From Nymphaea colorata (lineage: Eukaryota; Streptophyta; Magnoliopsida; Nymphaeales; Nymphaeaceae): a stretch of 64,000 nucleotides of DNA. The stretch lies in the NCBI RefSeq assembly GCF_008831285.2, contig NC_045139.1, positions 15,110,354 to 15,174,353 of the forward strand, read 5' to 3'. The position numbers were made by a program, and so were the translations under genes. Below are positions 1-11,842 of this stretch, piece after piece. How positions within the stretch are numbered: position 1 is the stretch's first letter; the number at the start of each line of letters is the position of its first letter. The notes under the pieces are model-generated. The model was given only the letters and a program-made list of their open reading frames with translations, searched no databases and was not told the DNA's origin.

Positions 1-1968
1 CATATGAATCCCACTTACACTGGCATTAAAGATGTCTTCCAGAAGGTCTATGCTGAGGGTGGAGTTAGATCTTTGTATCGGGGAGTTGGTATGTGCTTAC
101 TACCTTGTTTTTCATTTTGCTGGTGTCTGATGTTGAATGTTATTTACGCAGAATTTGGCCAGCCCTTTTGTATATCTTTGGCTTCTTCGTCTGAGGTTAA
201 TTAATTTCTCTGCAATATACTGTACAGAAACATCACATAATACACTTAGTTTTGTTCTTCGTTGAACTTCCATAAGTATTAAAACTTTATTAATCTGAAG
301 GCTTGCCTAAGATGTAGGTTAAGTCAATAATTATTTTGAAAGGGTCATGTTTGGATAACTCGAGGGACAACAGACCGAGCGAGCTGCTATACAGTGGTTA
401 GAATGTACTTGGAAGTTAGAGCCATGACCATTTGCAATTCAGCAAAAAAGGGAAAAGAAATAGATCAATTTTCTCTTGACTTCCCTAAGCTAGGAACTTT
501 TGGCTCGTTTGAGAGTTAAATTTTGGCAGATAAAGGTTGTTAGACACGCCTAGTCACAATATTCATTACTTCTAATCTGTTAAAGGAGCTTGTAGTTTGA
601 GAAAATGGGGATTGCAAATTTTCTATTCTTTGTGGCCTGGATAATAAAGACACCTTATCGACATATCCCCCAGGCAACCAACATGAAACATTTCCTCTTC
701 TTGAACTTGGAAAATTACCTTTTTGTGATGCTTTGGTAACAAAAATGTTGTCTGCACTCTTCATTTTCTCTGTTCTTCCATGGTAACGATCTCTTTTCCG
801 AAACACCTTGGTCTACTTGGGGTTATCTTGCGACACTTGGGGATATCTACTGTATCAAGAGAAATGTGCCGTAGAGATATAGCCATGACTTACGTTGGTG
901 CATGTTCATGGTTTGTATATGTACGCCGTTATCCCGAACTGCTGCTATATTTGAAATCTCGCTCTTAATTTTTTCAGTTATTCTCCATAGACAATTTGTC
1001 CACAGGCAGCAGCTCTTGAAGTAAAAAAATGGACTCTTCAAAAGAGTTGTGGCACCCAAGTCAACAGAAACGGGGTGCGGGTGCAGTGATGGTTAATTTG
1101 CTTTTTCTTTTTTGTCAAATCATTGCCAGAATTGCTTATTAATTGTTAGTTACTGGTTTTCTTGTTTCTCGTGTTTTTTTCGAAAAAATCTCACACCTAC
1201 ACCCTTCACTTGTGTGACATAGCTCACAAAATAGCATCCAGTATCCCTAGCTCCATTTTTTGTTTCCCTACTTAGTATTTGTTTCTATGCATTTGTTTTT
1301 ATGCAGGGCCGACATTGATAGGTATCCTCCCTTATGCTGGTCTGAAGTTTTATGTATACGAGGAACTCAAGAGACATGTACCTGACGAATATCAAAAGTC
1401 TGTGATCATGCGTTTGTCATGTGGAGCTCTTGCTGGCCTACTGGGCCAAACTTTCACATACCCATTAGATGTGGTTCGCCGACAGATGCAAGTAAGCTTC
1501 ATCATGCGACAATGTTCTGGATTTTCCCTCTTTCGATCATGTTGACCCATTTTGAGATCGATCTTCAGGTTCAGAATATGCAACCGTCATCTGAACCTAG
1601 AAATCCTGGCTTTAGAAGCACAATGGAAGGGCTCACAACTATTATTCACAAGCAAGGTTGGAGACAGCTATTTGCTGGCCTGAGCATAAACTACGTCAAG
1701 GTATTGTAAACTTCAATAAGTCAATAGCTTTTCACTGTATTGAGTGTAATCAACCATTTGTGGTCAAAGTCAAGTGCTTGATTTTTTCCTCTACACTAAT
1801 ATGGTTCGTTGTTTGGTTTCTGCATCACCCGTACATTCAAATGTCTAATCTGATGGACTAACTCTGCAGGTGGTTCCATCAGTGGCAATTGGCTTTGCCA
1901 CATATGATGTGATGAAAGTTTGGCTTGGGGTACCACCGCGGGAGAGAATTCGAACAGTGAGCACGTAA
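1..1968 (+). CDS. Mitochondrial carrier, CoA-transporter type (3' part)
   Basis: Partial gene, cut by the window start. Four exons: 1-88, 1307-1491, 1569-1700 and 1870-1968, giving 167 residues ending in a TAA. All junctions are GT/AG and keep frame. The protein has the mitochondrial carrier layout: end of repeat two ([19 protein letters not shown]), then repeat three with the carrier signature PLDVVRRQM, and a last membrane helix starting [16 protein letters not shown]. The tail PPRERIRT resembles what I recall of the Arabidopsis CoA carriers (CoAc1/CoAc2) rather than ADP/ATP carriers, so the likely role is moving coenzyme A across the inner mitochondrial membrane. That substrate is inferred from family likeness; general carrier assignment is firm. 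The first visible intron is long (about 1.2 kb), the others are 77 and 169 bases. The gene runs tail-to-tail with the EPFL gene. Confidence 0.85.
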
Positions 1969-2896
1969 TTCCAATTGGTGAAACAGGAGGACAAGTTTTC
2001 TATCTGCATCTGAAGGACCTGTATGGCCCTGTTTCTCGGGAGTTCAGGCATTTGGGATATGAGGAGGGCTTCGTATTAACTTATTTCTGACAAATTTTTG
2101 TCATCTTCACGGGCACAAAGATAGGTTGCAGCTTTCCTGTAGCTACTGCAGGAAAAGAAATTACAGGTTATACAATATCAAAAACATATCAAATTATGAT
2201 ATTGCTTGTTTGTCAACCGTTCATCTGTAAAACAGTTATACGACAATATGCGCTTATGTCGTGCCATCTACAGAATTGGACAGTATAGCCTCTATTATGT
2301 TATGCCTGTATCTTGCCGATTTGCCTTGGATTTGGTTTTGCAAGTATCCTTTTCTAAAAATTTATCCTTCTTGCTATCCCAAAAGTGTTGGAAACTGAAT
2401 TTGAATATTTAGGATCGCTTTTCTGTCGTTATTTGATTTATGAAATGTTATGATAGTTTCTCACTTCATCAGTCACGGTATGAACACATTAACAATCAAA
2501 TGGATTTCTAGAGATAGAGAATATTTTGGAGACTGGTATTTCTATGAGCTACAGTAAATGATACGCTATGACGGCTAATTCTGAAAATGTTTGCCACATT
2601 CAACAAATGGATCTATGTATTTGTTGGTGATTTAGTTTGTTTTTTTCCTTCTATCATGGAGATTATCGATCTTAAAAGCCACGATCAAACAAGAAAGGGG
2701 ACTCAATAGGCAGGATATGAGCGGACAAAACTGAGACACCAAGAGCACTGCAATGCCAACTAAAGTCTTGTCAACATCATCGTTCTCACGGGCTTCGGCC
2801 CTGCGTCATAACATGAACACGCAAAGTCTCGTGCATTTTACATGACAGTTGACGCTGGAGATGAACCACCAGGTAGAAGCAGTTCTGCATATGATT
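1969..2896. other. Tail-to-tail spacer, 3' UTRs
   Basis: This 0.9 kb lies between the stop codons of the carrier (+) and the EPFL peptide (-). It should hold both 3' untranslated regions. It is AT-rich and I see no coding signal, RNA gene or repeat in it. Confidence 0.5.
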
Positions 2897-3492
2897 CTAC
2901 GGATCGAAAACATTAGCACCACATTTGCATTTCCACTCCTCAGGCTCGTAGTTTGAGTACTGCAGCACTGTTCCTGGTGCAGGTACTTGGAAGGCGTCAC
3001 ATGGCCTGCATTCCCCACACTTGTTCAAACACCGTGGTGGTCTAGAGCCAAGAGCACTAACACCATACACTACCACAAGCTTATTTCTTCTCCAATGTTC
3101 CTGCATCATAATCATCAACAACCCAAGCATATGTAGATAGATAGATAGATAGAGAGAGAGGGAGAGAGATGCTCACATCGCCAGACAATCTGCTTGTTTT
3201 AGTGGTATATGAACCTTTTTGGATGAAAGTGGTATCTGAACGTTGAGCTGTATGAAATATGAATATGACATTGTAAGCCTAACGATATAACGGTTGTTTC
3301 TATCAAAGGTATTATTAGTCAATGCCAAAACGAAAGTGGGGACTTCTCAGTGTAGTACTCACCATTGTCGTGGGCGAGAAACTTGAGTCTGCAAGAAACA
3401 GGAAGGCAGACCACGATTTGCAGGATGGTCATTATGACGACAAGGATGCTGATGGTAACATACCAAGCCAAAATCTTGGACTGCAGCAGCAT
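2897..3492 (-). CDS. EPIDERMAL PATTERNING FACTOR-like secreted peptide
   Basis: Three exons on the minus strand: 3363-3492, 3177-3247 and 2897-3100; 405 bases, 134 residues. The ATG at 3490-3492 is the first one after an in-frame stop. Residues 8-33 form a strongly hydrophobic stretch (ILVVIMTILQIVVCL) expected to act as signal peptide. Residues 44-67 are a polar propeptide. The mature part begins near residue 84 with GSRPPRC and has the six-cysteine pattern C-x3-C-x2-C-x2-C ... C-x-C (C91, C95, C98, C101, C125, C127), with the family tail QYSNYEPEEWKCKCG. EPFL peptides are cleaved, secreted, and bind ERECTA-family receptor kinases, modulated by TOO MANY MOUTHS, to control stomatal spacing and organ growth. 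The short C101-C125 loop points to an EPFL rather than EPF1/EPF2. Subgroup is uncertain. The 71-base middle exon fixes the phase between the other two. Confidence 0.85.
3133..3169. repeat. (GATA)n/(GA)n microsatellite in EPFL intron 2
   Basis: Runs of gata repeats pass into gaga repeats inside the second EPFL intron. On the coding strand this is a pyrimidine tract between donor and acceptor. Confidence 0.8.
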
Positions 3493-3803
3493 GATGATCG
3501 TTGAGGGAGACCACCGATGCTCCGATGTTTTTCTTCCGGTGGGAGCCTGAAATATGGGGAGGATGGCAGACTTCTTTCATATACTGTAGATGTATATTCG
3601 TCTTTCAAAGTCCAATTTTTCCGTGCACCTTGGAGGGCCGTGAAGGCAAGCGACACTTTCCATGTCAACGTCTTGATTGACAACACAGTGGAAACTCCTG
3701 TCGTTGTTGGTCCGTTTTGCTCTCTCCCTCCATCCCACCTCACCCTACCTCGGGTTATCGGGTCTCTAAAATTAGAGCTGAAAAAATACGATTCTGCTGT
3801 CCT

Positions 3804-3820
3804 CTTATATATATAAGATA
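3804..3820 (-). promoter_or_regulatory. Candidate TATA box of the EPFL gene
   Basis: A TATATATAA-type motif lies about 315 bases upstream of the EPFL start codon, in an otherwise less biased stretch. Position would imply a leader near 280 bases. The motif is near-palindromic, so direction is inferred from the gene. Confidence 0.3.
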
Positions 3821-4518
3821 TGGAGCTGCGGCTGGTTTACCTGGGCAGGAAGCGTGATTTATCACCCAGTACGGTCATACTTGCCTTTCTTAATGGTGTG
3901 AAGCAGGTCACTTCATGAATCCGCTGCCACAAGACAGTAAATATGAGGACAGCGACATTTACGACATTTACCTGCAACACAGACAGTAAACGAGGTTCAG
4001 GCATATCTTTAAACGGGGCTTAGACCTTGACCGGTCGGCGACTTGGTTTAACGTGCAACGCCAACAGTATTTCGCAGGATTTAGTCAGCATCTTATAAGC
4101 TTCACAATGAAAGGCCAACGAAGGATACTTGCATATTTTCTGCATATGCCACCAACGGGTAGCGGGTGACTTGAACTCTACCCTGACCAGATGCCACTAT
4201 CACACTGAATCTCCTGAGAATCGATACTTGGTTCGAAGTTTTGGCAATGGGTAGCGTATTTTGGCTTTCAAACCGTCTCTTTCGAGTGCCACGTGCAGCT
4301 GATGCTTTTCCTATTTCACGTCTGTAATATGCATAGTTAAGTCATGAAGAAGCTCAATCAGCCAGCCCTATTGTACGTCATCTCTCACCTGCTATCACAA
4401 AGAAAGCACGCATATCTGAGCCCCTGCCTTGCACCCCTACTGTCCTTGTCCTACAGTCCCAAAGAGGAAAAGACAGACAGGCAGACAGCGCAGTACGGTA
4501 TGAACGAATGATGTGTTT

Positions 4519-4676
4519 CTGTCATTCAAACTCCAATTGATAAACAGTCGGTTTTGTCTCTCATTAGCATCCCATGATTTAGCTCCTGCATTCTCATCTG
4601 TCATTAAAACTCCAATTGATAAACCGTTGGTTTTGTCTCCTATTAACATGCCACGATTTACTCCTGCATTCTAATC
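4519..4676. repeat. Imperfect tandem duplication, 2 x 79 bases
   Basis: Copies 4519-4597 and 4598-4676 share ctgtcatt, actccaattgataaac, ggttttgtct and cctgcattct blocks in the same order with scattered substitutions and small gaps. It is non-coding. Confidence 0.75.
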
Positions 4677-6860
4677 GAGTATTTGGTGCGGTGATTGGGA
4701 ATGCCAGGCTGAAGAGGCGATCGGCTTAAATCATGCTGCCACATTTTAGTAGATGCCTAGATTCTTGAGACCCGCTGCCTGAGAGGTTCTGCTTTGGAGT
4801 TGTGCACATCTTTCCCATCTTTGCTTTTTCTTTCAGCGTTAAGCCTGCGTTGCGGCTTTTTCAGTTTTACCCTCTCTCTCTCCTGCTGCATACGACCAAG
4901 TCAGCCTGCCGTTCCATTGACTCGAGGTATAGGCTTATTTAGTATCATTTAACTCGGCTTGGAAGTTTTCAGTCTACCTTGTTTCCCTTTCCGATATACT
5001 CACCAACCATATCATTTCTCTCTTCTGTTTAACTTAACCAGAGGTACCTCCCAGACTTTAAACTCAAAAGTTTATTAAACATATTTCAGATTTACACGTC
5101 TTCTTGACGGAAGACCATTTGTGAAGATATTGGATATAGACCCGCTAGTAATGCTGTTTATCTGTAAACTGCAAATAGTCAACAGACTGTATATGCATTT
5201 CAGTAGTCCGTAGTTGGAATATGTGAACTCAGTAGTAAAGACGCTCTATTTAGTGCATGTACACCTGACAAGAATCTAAAATCGGGCCCTCCTATTATCG
5301 CGTTGTCATGCTTATAGATAATGGTGTAGAAAAATCACCAGAAAAGGTGGAAACCTTTGAAATAATACGGCACTCGTAGAGAACGCAGCAGAAACTGTGG
5401 CTTTCCTTGTGCCTTTTCTTTCCCTCCAATTTCCCATTTTCACATGCCAGCCACTATTCGCCTGATCTCCAATGTACTGCAATGTTGATGAACGAACAGA
5501 TACAAGTCTTTTAGCAAGGTCCTTTTTATGTAAACGACCTTATGTTGTCGGACAAGACGTTACATCTTGGCATGCTCGCGTAGCAGAAAGAAATTCCGTG
5601 TTAAGCATAAATGTTTAAATGTGAAGCTGCTTGACAGGTAGTTTTCTTTTAGAATCTTTTCACCACTATCGCCATCCTTGGGAAATTTCTGTCGGCAATT
5701 GCAGGGAACCAGTGGAGGGGAGCTTGTACTAGAAAAGAGGAACAAATCTCTGTTGTCTCATGGGGTGGTTGTTAGAATTCCAGTTCTCATACTGGACCTG
5801 TAATCAGAGCTTGAAATTGTAGACTCCAAGTTGAAGAACCAAACAAGTCCACACAAACTCAAGTCTTCTTCAAGGTGAAGCATTTGACTACTAACCAGAC
5901 CGCCTACCTTTGGATGTGTAATACCCACTAATTGTAAGAAGTTTGCCATACGTAGTATGTAAGGGTAGGGATTACTGAAACTGAGTGAGAAATGGAGTCG
6001 CCCCCTGTGAGTCAAGGTGCCAAAGCTCATGTAGCTTTACAAAATCTTGCTCTACACTACCGAAGCTAAATCTTCCTGTTACATGTTAGCACTAAACTTG
6101 CATAATAAGTAAAACGAAAAGAAGAATAAAAAGGAAGTAGATGTTCTCGTTGTTTTGTTGTTTCACACAAGTTCATTCACTACTGGCTTGGACTGTTATG
6201 GACGACGGAACAACCTCTCTGGGGTTTTATGACTTACTGTTTGCATTACGGAATTGAAATCAATTATTTCACAATAAATATGTTTCACTTTTAAAGTGAT
6301 AACAAAGACACTGCAATTTCGGTATGTTCCACTACGGATCACAGGTAGTTTATGTTCCTTAACATGCCATGCACCTTGAGCCAAAACATTTTCCTACCAA
6401 AAGTAGCTTCAGAACATCCAGCAAACACATGTCCGATTATCGGATTAGATCCTCAAAAACATCTGATTAGTTCCCCAAGCTTGGTCTATCTGGTTAGTTC
6501 CCCAACGCCGGCCAGAAGACTCATCTCCTGTAGATTTGTCACAAACTTGGTGAACTGAGAACACTCTGGACCATCTTTCGCATCATAAACTTGAAGATGT
6601 TATTTCAAGTAATATTTATGAAATATTATTTCCACTCAGAACATAATGAAACAGTTAAGAAAGAAAGAGAACTGCTGAAATATACCAAACCATGGAGGAA
6701 AAGAGAGAGATTGAACCTCTACAAAAAGTTACAATTATGTGTGGACACTCACCCCCATCCACCAACAGGCGACAACGCACAGAACTAAATGTATAACAAG
6801 GCCACGAGGGGAAAAGAACACAGAAACATGAAGAAATTGGAGCATAAAAAAGAACAGAGA

Positions 6861-8311
6861 CTAGCTTTCCTTCCTATGCGGCTGACAGAAGTGCTCCAAC
6901 CTTCTCCCCAGAGAACCAAAACATCCTCCGCTTTGCTTTGACGGTGAGTCGTGTTTGGGTTCTTGTTTAGGTGGGTGGATAGCCTCAACGAGCGCTTCTA
7001 CTTCTTCCTTTGCACGTTCGAATACGTTAGGGGCTTTCACCGCGTCCACGGGTGTATTCTCATCAATGTCACCACTGGTCCCATGAGTTTCCTTGTGATG
7101 CGTCTTCTTGCCACTGTGAATAACCGCCTCAATTTCTTCCTTCGCCCTCTCAATGATATTTGGTGCCTTTACATCTTTTCCTGCATTGATGAATAAGGAT
7201 GTACGAGAAACCTCGACGACTAGCAAATTATCAAATCAGTAGAAATACTTGGAAACATTTCGATCTTCCCCACCAAAGGGATGACAATGAAAGGGTCGTC
7301 AGAACTCCTCCAGAGTTACCTTTGCACCATTCATTTCCAGAAGAATGTCATTTACACGTTTGAGGAAGAAAAATGAATGCTTTTGATGAAGTCACAGGTA
7401 CTGGAAACACAAGATTTCCCAACGGGCAGAACCACTTGACACATTAATTATTTTCCTTTATTTCCAAAACCCTTTGGCCTAAAATATCTGTTTGCAGAGA
7501 TTTCATCTAATAACAACCAAGAGATGAAAAACATGGAACAATAAACAGCTGCTTTTTTCAAAACAAACTAATAAAAAGTGTACCCAAAATGTAAACCCCC
7601 GAATCTGACAAATAGATACAAGATGTCTGAACAACAATCTGAAAATTTCTCAAATATTTACGACATTCATTTTCATTACTAACATTTGCTTAGTTGCTTA
7701 AAGGCAACTTCGACATCCATATCTCTAGATGCTCTTCTGCATATGCCCGTTAAAAATGAAGAAAAGGGGAAAGGTTGCTGGTTTTTATACAAGAAATCTC
7801 CATACCATCAACAAGAAAGCACATGAAATTCGAGAAACAGGATCTACAATATCAAAATCTGACCCATATGCGCGAAAGCCACAAAAAAAAAAACGAAAAT
7901 CAAATCCGAAATTGTTGGCTCATGAAAAATGCCCCAATTGACACGGCCCAATAAAAAGTGATCTCGTCCAGAAATTGAATTTCTCCCTGTAAGCATGACC
8001 AAAGCTCTGGTTTCACTTTGTTTTCTAGGCATAATACTGCCCCAGACTGGCTAAATACCTATAATCACGACTCGCACGAAGACCCAAGAAATGGTACCAA
8101 AGTTCGACGTCGACACAGACGGCTATGATGATGACGATGACAGCAACAACAACGACGATGGAGAACAGAAATATAAGACACAAGGAAAAGGAAAACTAAA
8201 GAGAACCGATACATTGGCCGAATAGATCGCCAAAAAAGAACCAGATAAACCACGACAGAGCATACCTTTGATCCCAGGGTGGCCGTCCTCTGTTTGCCTC
8301 GGTTCCTCCAT
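6861..8311 (-). CDS. Small plant protein with duplicated KAPN-ERAKEE motif
   Basis: Two exons: 8266-8311 and 6861-7180, split by a 1,085-base intron; 366 bases, 121 residues. The ATG at 8309-8311 opens MEEPRQTEDGHPGIKG; the second exon joins in phase 1. The protein carries two copies of a helix motif: VKAPNIIERAKEEIEAVIH (19-37) and VKAPNVFERAKEEVEALVEAIH (63-84), with a charged linker containing DIDENTP between them and a tail GCFGSLGRRLEHFCQPHRKES. There is no signal peptide or membrane span, so it is probably cytosolic, nuclear or peripherally bound. I recall similar uncharacterised proteins in other plants but no established function. The two helices look amphipathic; dimerisation or membrane-surface binding is possible but not shown. 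It shares a divergent upstream region with the bL34m gene. Confidence 0.75.
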
Positions 8312-9237
8312 GACAACTGACGATCGATTTTCTGCAGGCTCTGAATGAAGATCGATCAAACAACCACGCTTCCCTATTTTAAAGTAAACCCCGCGTCGTG
8401 CCCACGCTAAGACCGGACCCAACCAGTGCGTGGCGCTTAATCGTGCTTAAGGAAACGAGTTACCATGAGCTCCTGAGTATTCACTAATAAGAACCCGACC
8501 ATAACTTCACAGTATGAACACAAGGTCTCCGTCTCAGTTCAAGAAATCAGTTGCGGATGTCATTAAATAACAAAATATTTAAAACAGTTATTAAAAACAC
8601 TAGCAACAATTTATAGTATAACAATACTTTTAATAATAGCTTATGTTACATTTAACCACAAAGTTCAAAATATTTAATCATACGAGAACATTTGGCTGCG
8701 ACATATTTTAATCTTCCTTATAAACGCTATCCTATATCATATTTTACACGACACATTTTTAAAACATTAGAAGTAGTTAAGAAAGAAAAACCATATGAAT
8801 TTTTCTCACATGCAACCATACGAAATACCTTTGCTCATCTAAACAATCTTCCTCACGTAATTTTCATTGGGCTATTTAGATTGGCTTCTTTAAATGCATT
8901 CTTTGATGGAAAAATGTGAAGCACTTTTTATTTATTCAGTATCATGATATAAACAAACCTAACAGAAGGTTAATGACACTTAATCCATATTTTTATTTAT
9001 TTCTTTATTTTTATATTTGTTTTAGGATCTGACATTAAAATCTTTTGAAAAAAAAAAAAAAATCCCCTTGAGGTAGTTGGAAAAGATATGGATCTGATTC
9101 ATTTCTTTGCTCAATATCTGACCCGTTCAGGGAAAGCGCGATGTCTCTCGGCGTCTGCTTCCCACTTTGGTGTCGTCTTCTTCTTCCTCCTCTGCTTCTG
9201 CGTGTGCTTCTGCTAGGGTTTAAGCGGCTTCTGGAGG
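8312..9237. promoter_or_regulatory. Head-to-head upstream region
   Basis: 926 bases separate the start codons of the 121-residue protein (-) and bL34m (+). The middle is very AT-rich, with runs of TTTTTATT type and an A tract at 9048-9062. Both promoters must lie here. Confidence 0.5.
9214..9222 (+). promoter_or_regulatory. Telo-box-like element
   Basis: TAGGGTTTA, the reverse of the AAACCCTA telo-box, sits 16 bases before the bL34m start codon. Telo-boxes are common near the start of plant ribosomal protein genes. The match is short, so chance is possible. Confidence 0.4.
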
Positions 9238-11842
9238 ATGTCATCTAAAAGCATAGCATCCCCAGCTTCAACTCTTATCCGCCGGTTCCTGAGACCCCTT
9301 CCGTCGTCTTCTTTGTCGACGCCTCCTCCTTCTCTCTCATCCCTCCGTCCCCATTCCTTCCTCCGTTCGAAGGAAGGCTCTCCCCGAGATATCTCGGGCG
9401 TCTTCGACTCGCTTTCCCTGTCATGTCTTCAGATTCATAGCGATCTCCACAAAGATTTGTGGTCCCCTGGGCGTATTTGCGAGATGGGTGCTGCTTCTCC
9501 AGCAGTCGATGCTTTTCTTAATTTTCCTGCAGTCGATGAGCTTTTTCATCCTTATGGCGTCCCGGACTTGCGGTTCTTTCTGAACGATGAAGGTCTTTTT
9601 TTCCACACGCCCTTATCTGGTTATCTACTTTATCGCATGCTTGTCCCGACGTGGCTTCGAATCTTCGTATTTGAATTTGTAGTTTCCTCTCATGCTACAA
9701 GTTCTCTAATGTGTTTCTTTGGCGTTTCTGTGATGATTTGGAATAGGATGGTTTGCTTTTTGCTAGATCGTTTCAGTTGCTGTGGTTTAGACTCATTACG
9801 TCTTCTAATATCTAATAATGCTGCTGGTTCTATTTTCCTTTTCTCTTTTAATCTGGAAACAAATAATGGTTCTACTTGGTGAAGAGGCTTCAAATGTTCA
9901 TAATTTGTAGGTTGGGCCAAACCGACCGCCAGCTTGCTGTGGTTTGCTGAAGATTGGATCAGATTTAGAATGCTATAAGGACACATGATCTCTAACCAGA
10001 TGCTAGTTCATGTGGTGATATATTGTTATGTTTCAGCAGTGTTAAGGAATATGGAGGGTGCTTCAGTTTGTTCAAACATAAGGCAGATGTGAATACCGCT
10101 ACCTACCGTGTGTTGTCATTTGTTCCTTTTTTAAGTGATGCTTGTTAATAGCTGTGCGTCATTTTTTTGCTCTGTGCTTAGGAGTATGAACAACACTGGG
10201 TTGTGGAGAATATAGTCTTGGCGGCCTGCAGCTATAACAAGCATCCGAAGCATTTCACTAGAATGACGTGCTGGCTTGCTATGCATGAAATGCAGAGCAA
10301 AAAATATTTCACCAATAATAGGGGAAAATCAATCCTACATGCTAAAACCCTTATACGCCTTTATGACAAGGGGGAGAGAATGTATGATATGCCAACATGG
10401 CAGGGTGTTTTGTAGAGAGATATGCAGGATTAATTCATTACCACTAATGGTATCTTCTCTGCACATGCTAGACATGTTGCTGACATTGAAGAAGATAGCA
10501 AATATGAACAGCCTCAAATTATTCTATCTAGTCCTGCAGTGATGATAAGCTCTTTAGTTATCCGAGTTACTGAACAGACTGCATATAATGCAATGATTCT
10601 GGGTGGAGATAGAATTCACCATTTCACGAGGAAGAAGGGGATATCTGCTCAGATAAGTGATTGGGACTGAACGGCTAAGCAGGAAACTTTGGGGTATTAC
10701 CCTGGTAATTTTCATCCTTTAGAAACTACCCTGGTATTGTGTCTGGGGAGTGCAGGCGAAAATGATATTTATTGGAATCATGGCCTCCATCAATTGTTTG
10801 TCTTTCAACTTTGGAAGATCTTACTTCTGAATAAAAATTTGTTACCAAAGTGTGCTGTCAAGTGGGTGAACCTATTGGATTTATACTACAATAGATGGCA
10901 ACTGGAAGCTTTCTGCCTAGCAATGCTTAGTTGTTTGTATCAACACTGTATACGTGTATAATTTTAAATAATACAACTACTATTTTCTCCAGGAGAGGAA
11001 AAGGAAATTGAAAAGAAAAAATGTGCAGAAGCTAAGGGAAGAAAGAATGGGAAAGAAAAAGAAGAGGCGAAAAGGAAAGAGAAGAGAAATAGGGAAAACA
11101 AAAGAGGAATGCGTGCTAGATTAACTTGTAAACTCTAGCAGACCACACTACAAGAAGGGTCACCTGATATATTGTATGCACAAATAGAGCAGACAAAACA
11201 TTGACTGTAAGCACGCTGCACAAAATACAGCAGCATAGATAAACCAGTAATTAAAACTCCATCTGAGGTTGCTGATGACCAAAATATTCCTGAACCAACA
11301 GTCATATGAAATGATGAAGGCACCATATGGAAACTAGTACTTGGTAGGAGGGGATCCAAATGTTCTTTGGTTCCATTGGTCGCTCTGAGGCATATTTTGC
11401 TGCTCCCAGAAAGCTCTCTTGCGAATGCTTTTGCATTGTTCTAAGTGTTTCTCACCAGGCTTCAGATTTTACTCTGTTGGAGTCATCTTTCAACTCTGTT
11501 CTGAACTTAGAGATATAAGTACCTCTGAATTAGATTTCTCTTCTCCCATATCATCTTCTTGATGAACTATTCCCTGGTAATGGTTGTATGTGCTCTTGTA
11601 GGTGACTCAGATGAAGGAATGCTACTGCTGCCAAAAAGAACATACCAGCCTAGCAACATTAAGCGCAAGAGAACTCATGGATTTTTTGCACGGTATGTTT
11701 TTTCAAAGCAATGTTGCATTCAGCTTGTGGCCTAGAGTACTCAATGACATAAATGGGTTTCGTATACAGAAAGGAGACGAAAGGAGGTCGGAGAGTCATT
11801 TCCAGACGGGTGGCAAAAGGCCGACACAGAATTACTCCTTGA
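9238..11842 (+). CDS. Mitochondrial large-subunit ribosomal protein bL34m
   Basis: Three exons: 9238-9592, 11602-11692 and 11770-11842; 519 bases, 172 residues. Exon phases (1, then 2) agree at every join. Residues 1-45 are Ser/Arg/Leu-rich without acidic residues, typical of a mitochondrial presequence. The conserved bL34 core fills residues 130-172: KRTYQPSNIKRKRTHGFFAR, then KETKGGRR and the end RRVAKGRHRITP. bL34 is a small, very basic protein that sits in rRNA of the 50S-type subunit near the base of the exit tunnel. The middle part (about 80-118, ending GVPDLRFFLNDE) matches the extension I recall in plant mitochondrial L34. The first intron is 2,009 bases. Reading through the first donor gives a longer but spurious open frame. 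Confidence 0.88.

Larger units (their letters stand above)
3493..6860. other. Intergenic, EPFL promoter side
   Basis: 3.4 kb between the EPFL start (-) and the 3' end of the 121-residue protein gene (-). It holds the EPFL upstream region and an imperfect 79-base tandem pair near 4519. Translation of 5758-6030 on the minus strand gives an 85-residue open stretch with protein-like composition, but I do not recognise it and it has no support from neighbouring exons. Confidence 0.5.

Noticed and set aside
7729-7941. Lys-rich plus-strand frame
   Set aside because: It is antisense within the intron of the 121-residue protein gene and comes from A-rich sequence.
9238-9882. A 214-codon plus-strand frame starting at the bL34m ATG
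   Set aside because: It reads through a clear donor at 9593; the part after it is intron sequence and the spliced form gives a complete bL34 protein.
10990-11110. Lys/Glu-rich open stretch resembling a coiled coil
   Set aside because: It lies in the first bL34m intron, comes from A/G-rich sequence and has no start or splice partner.
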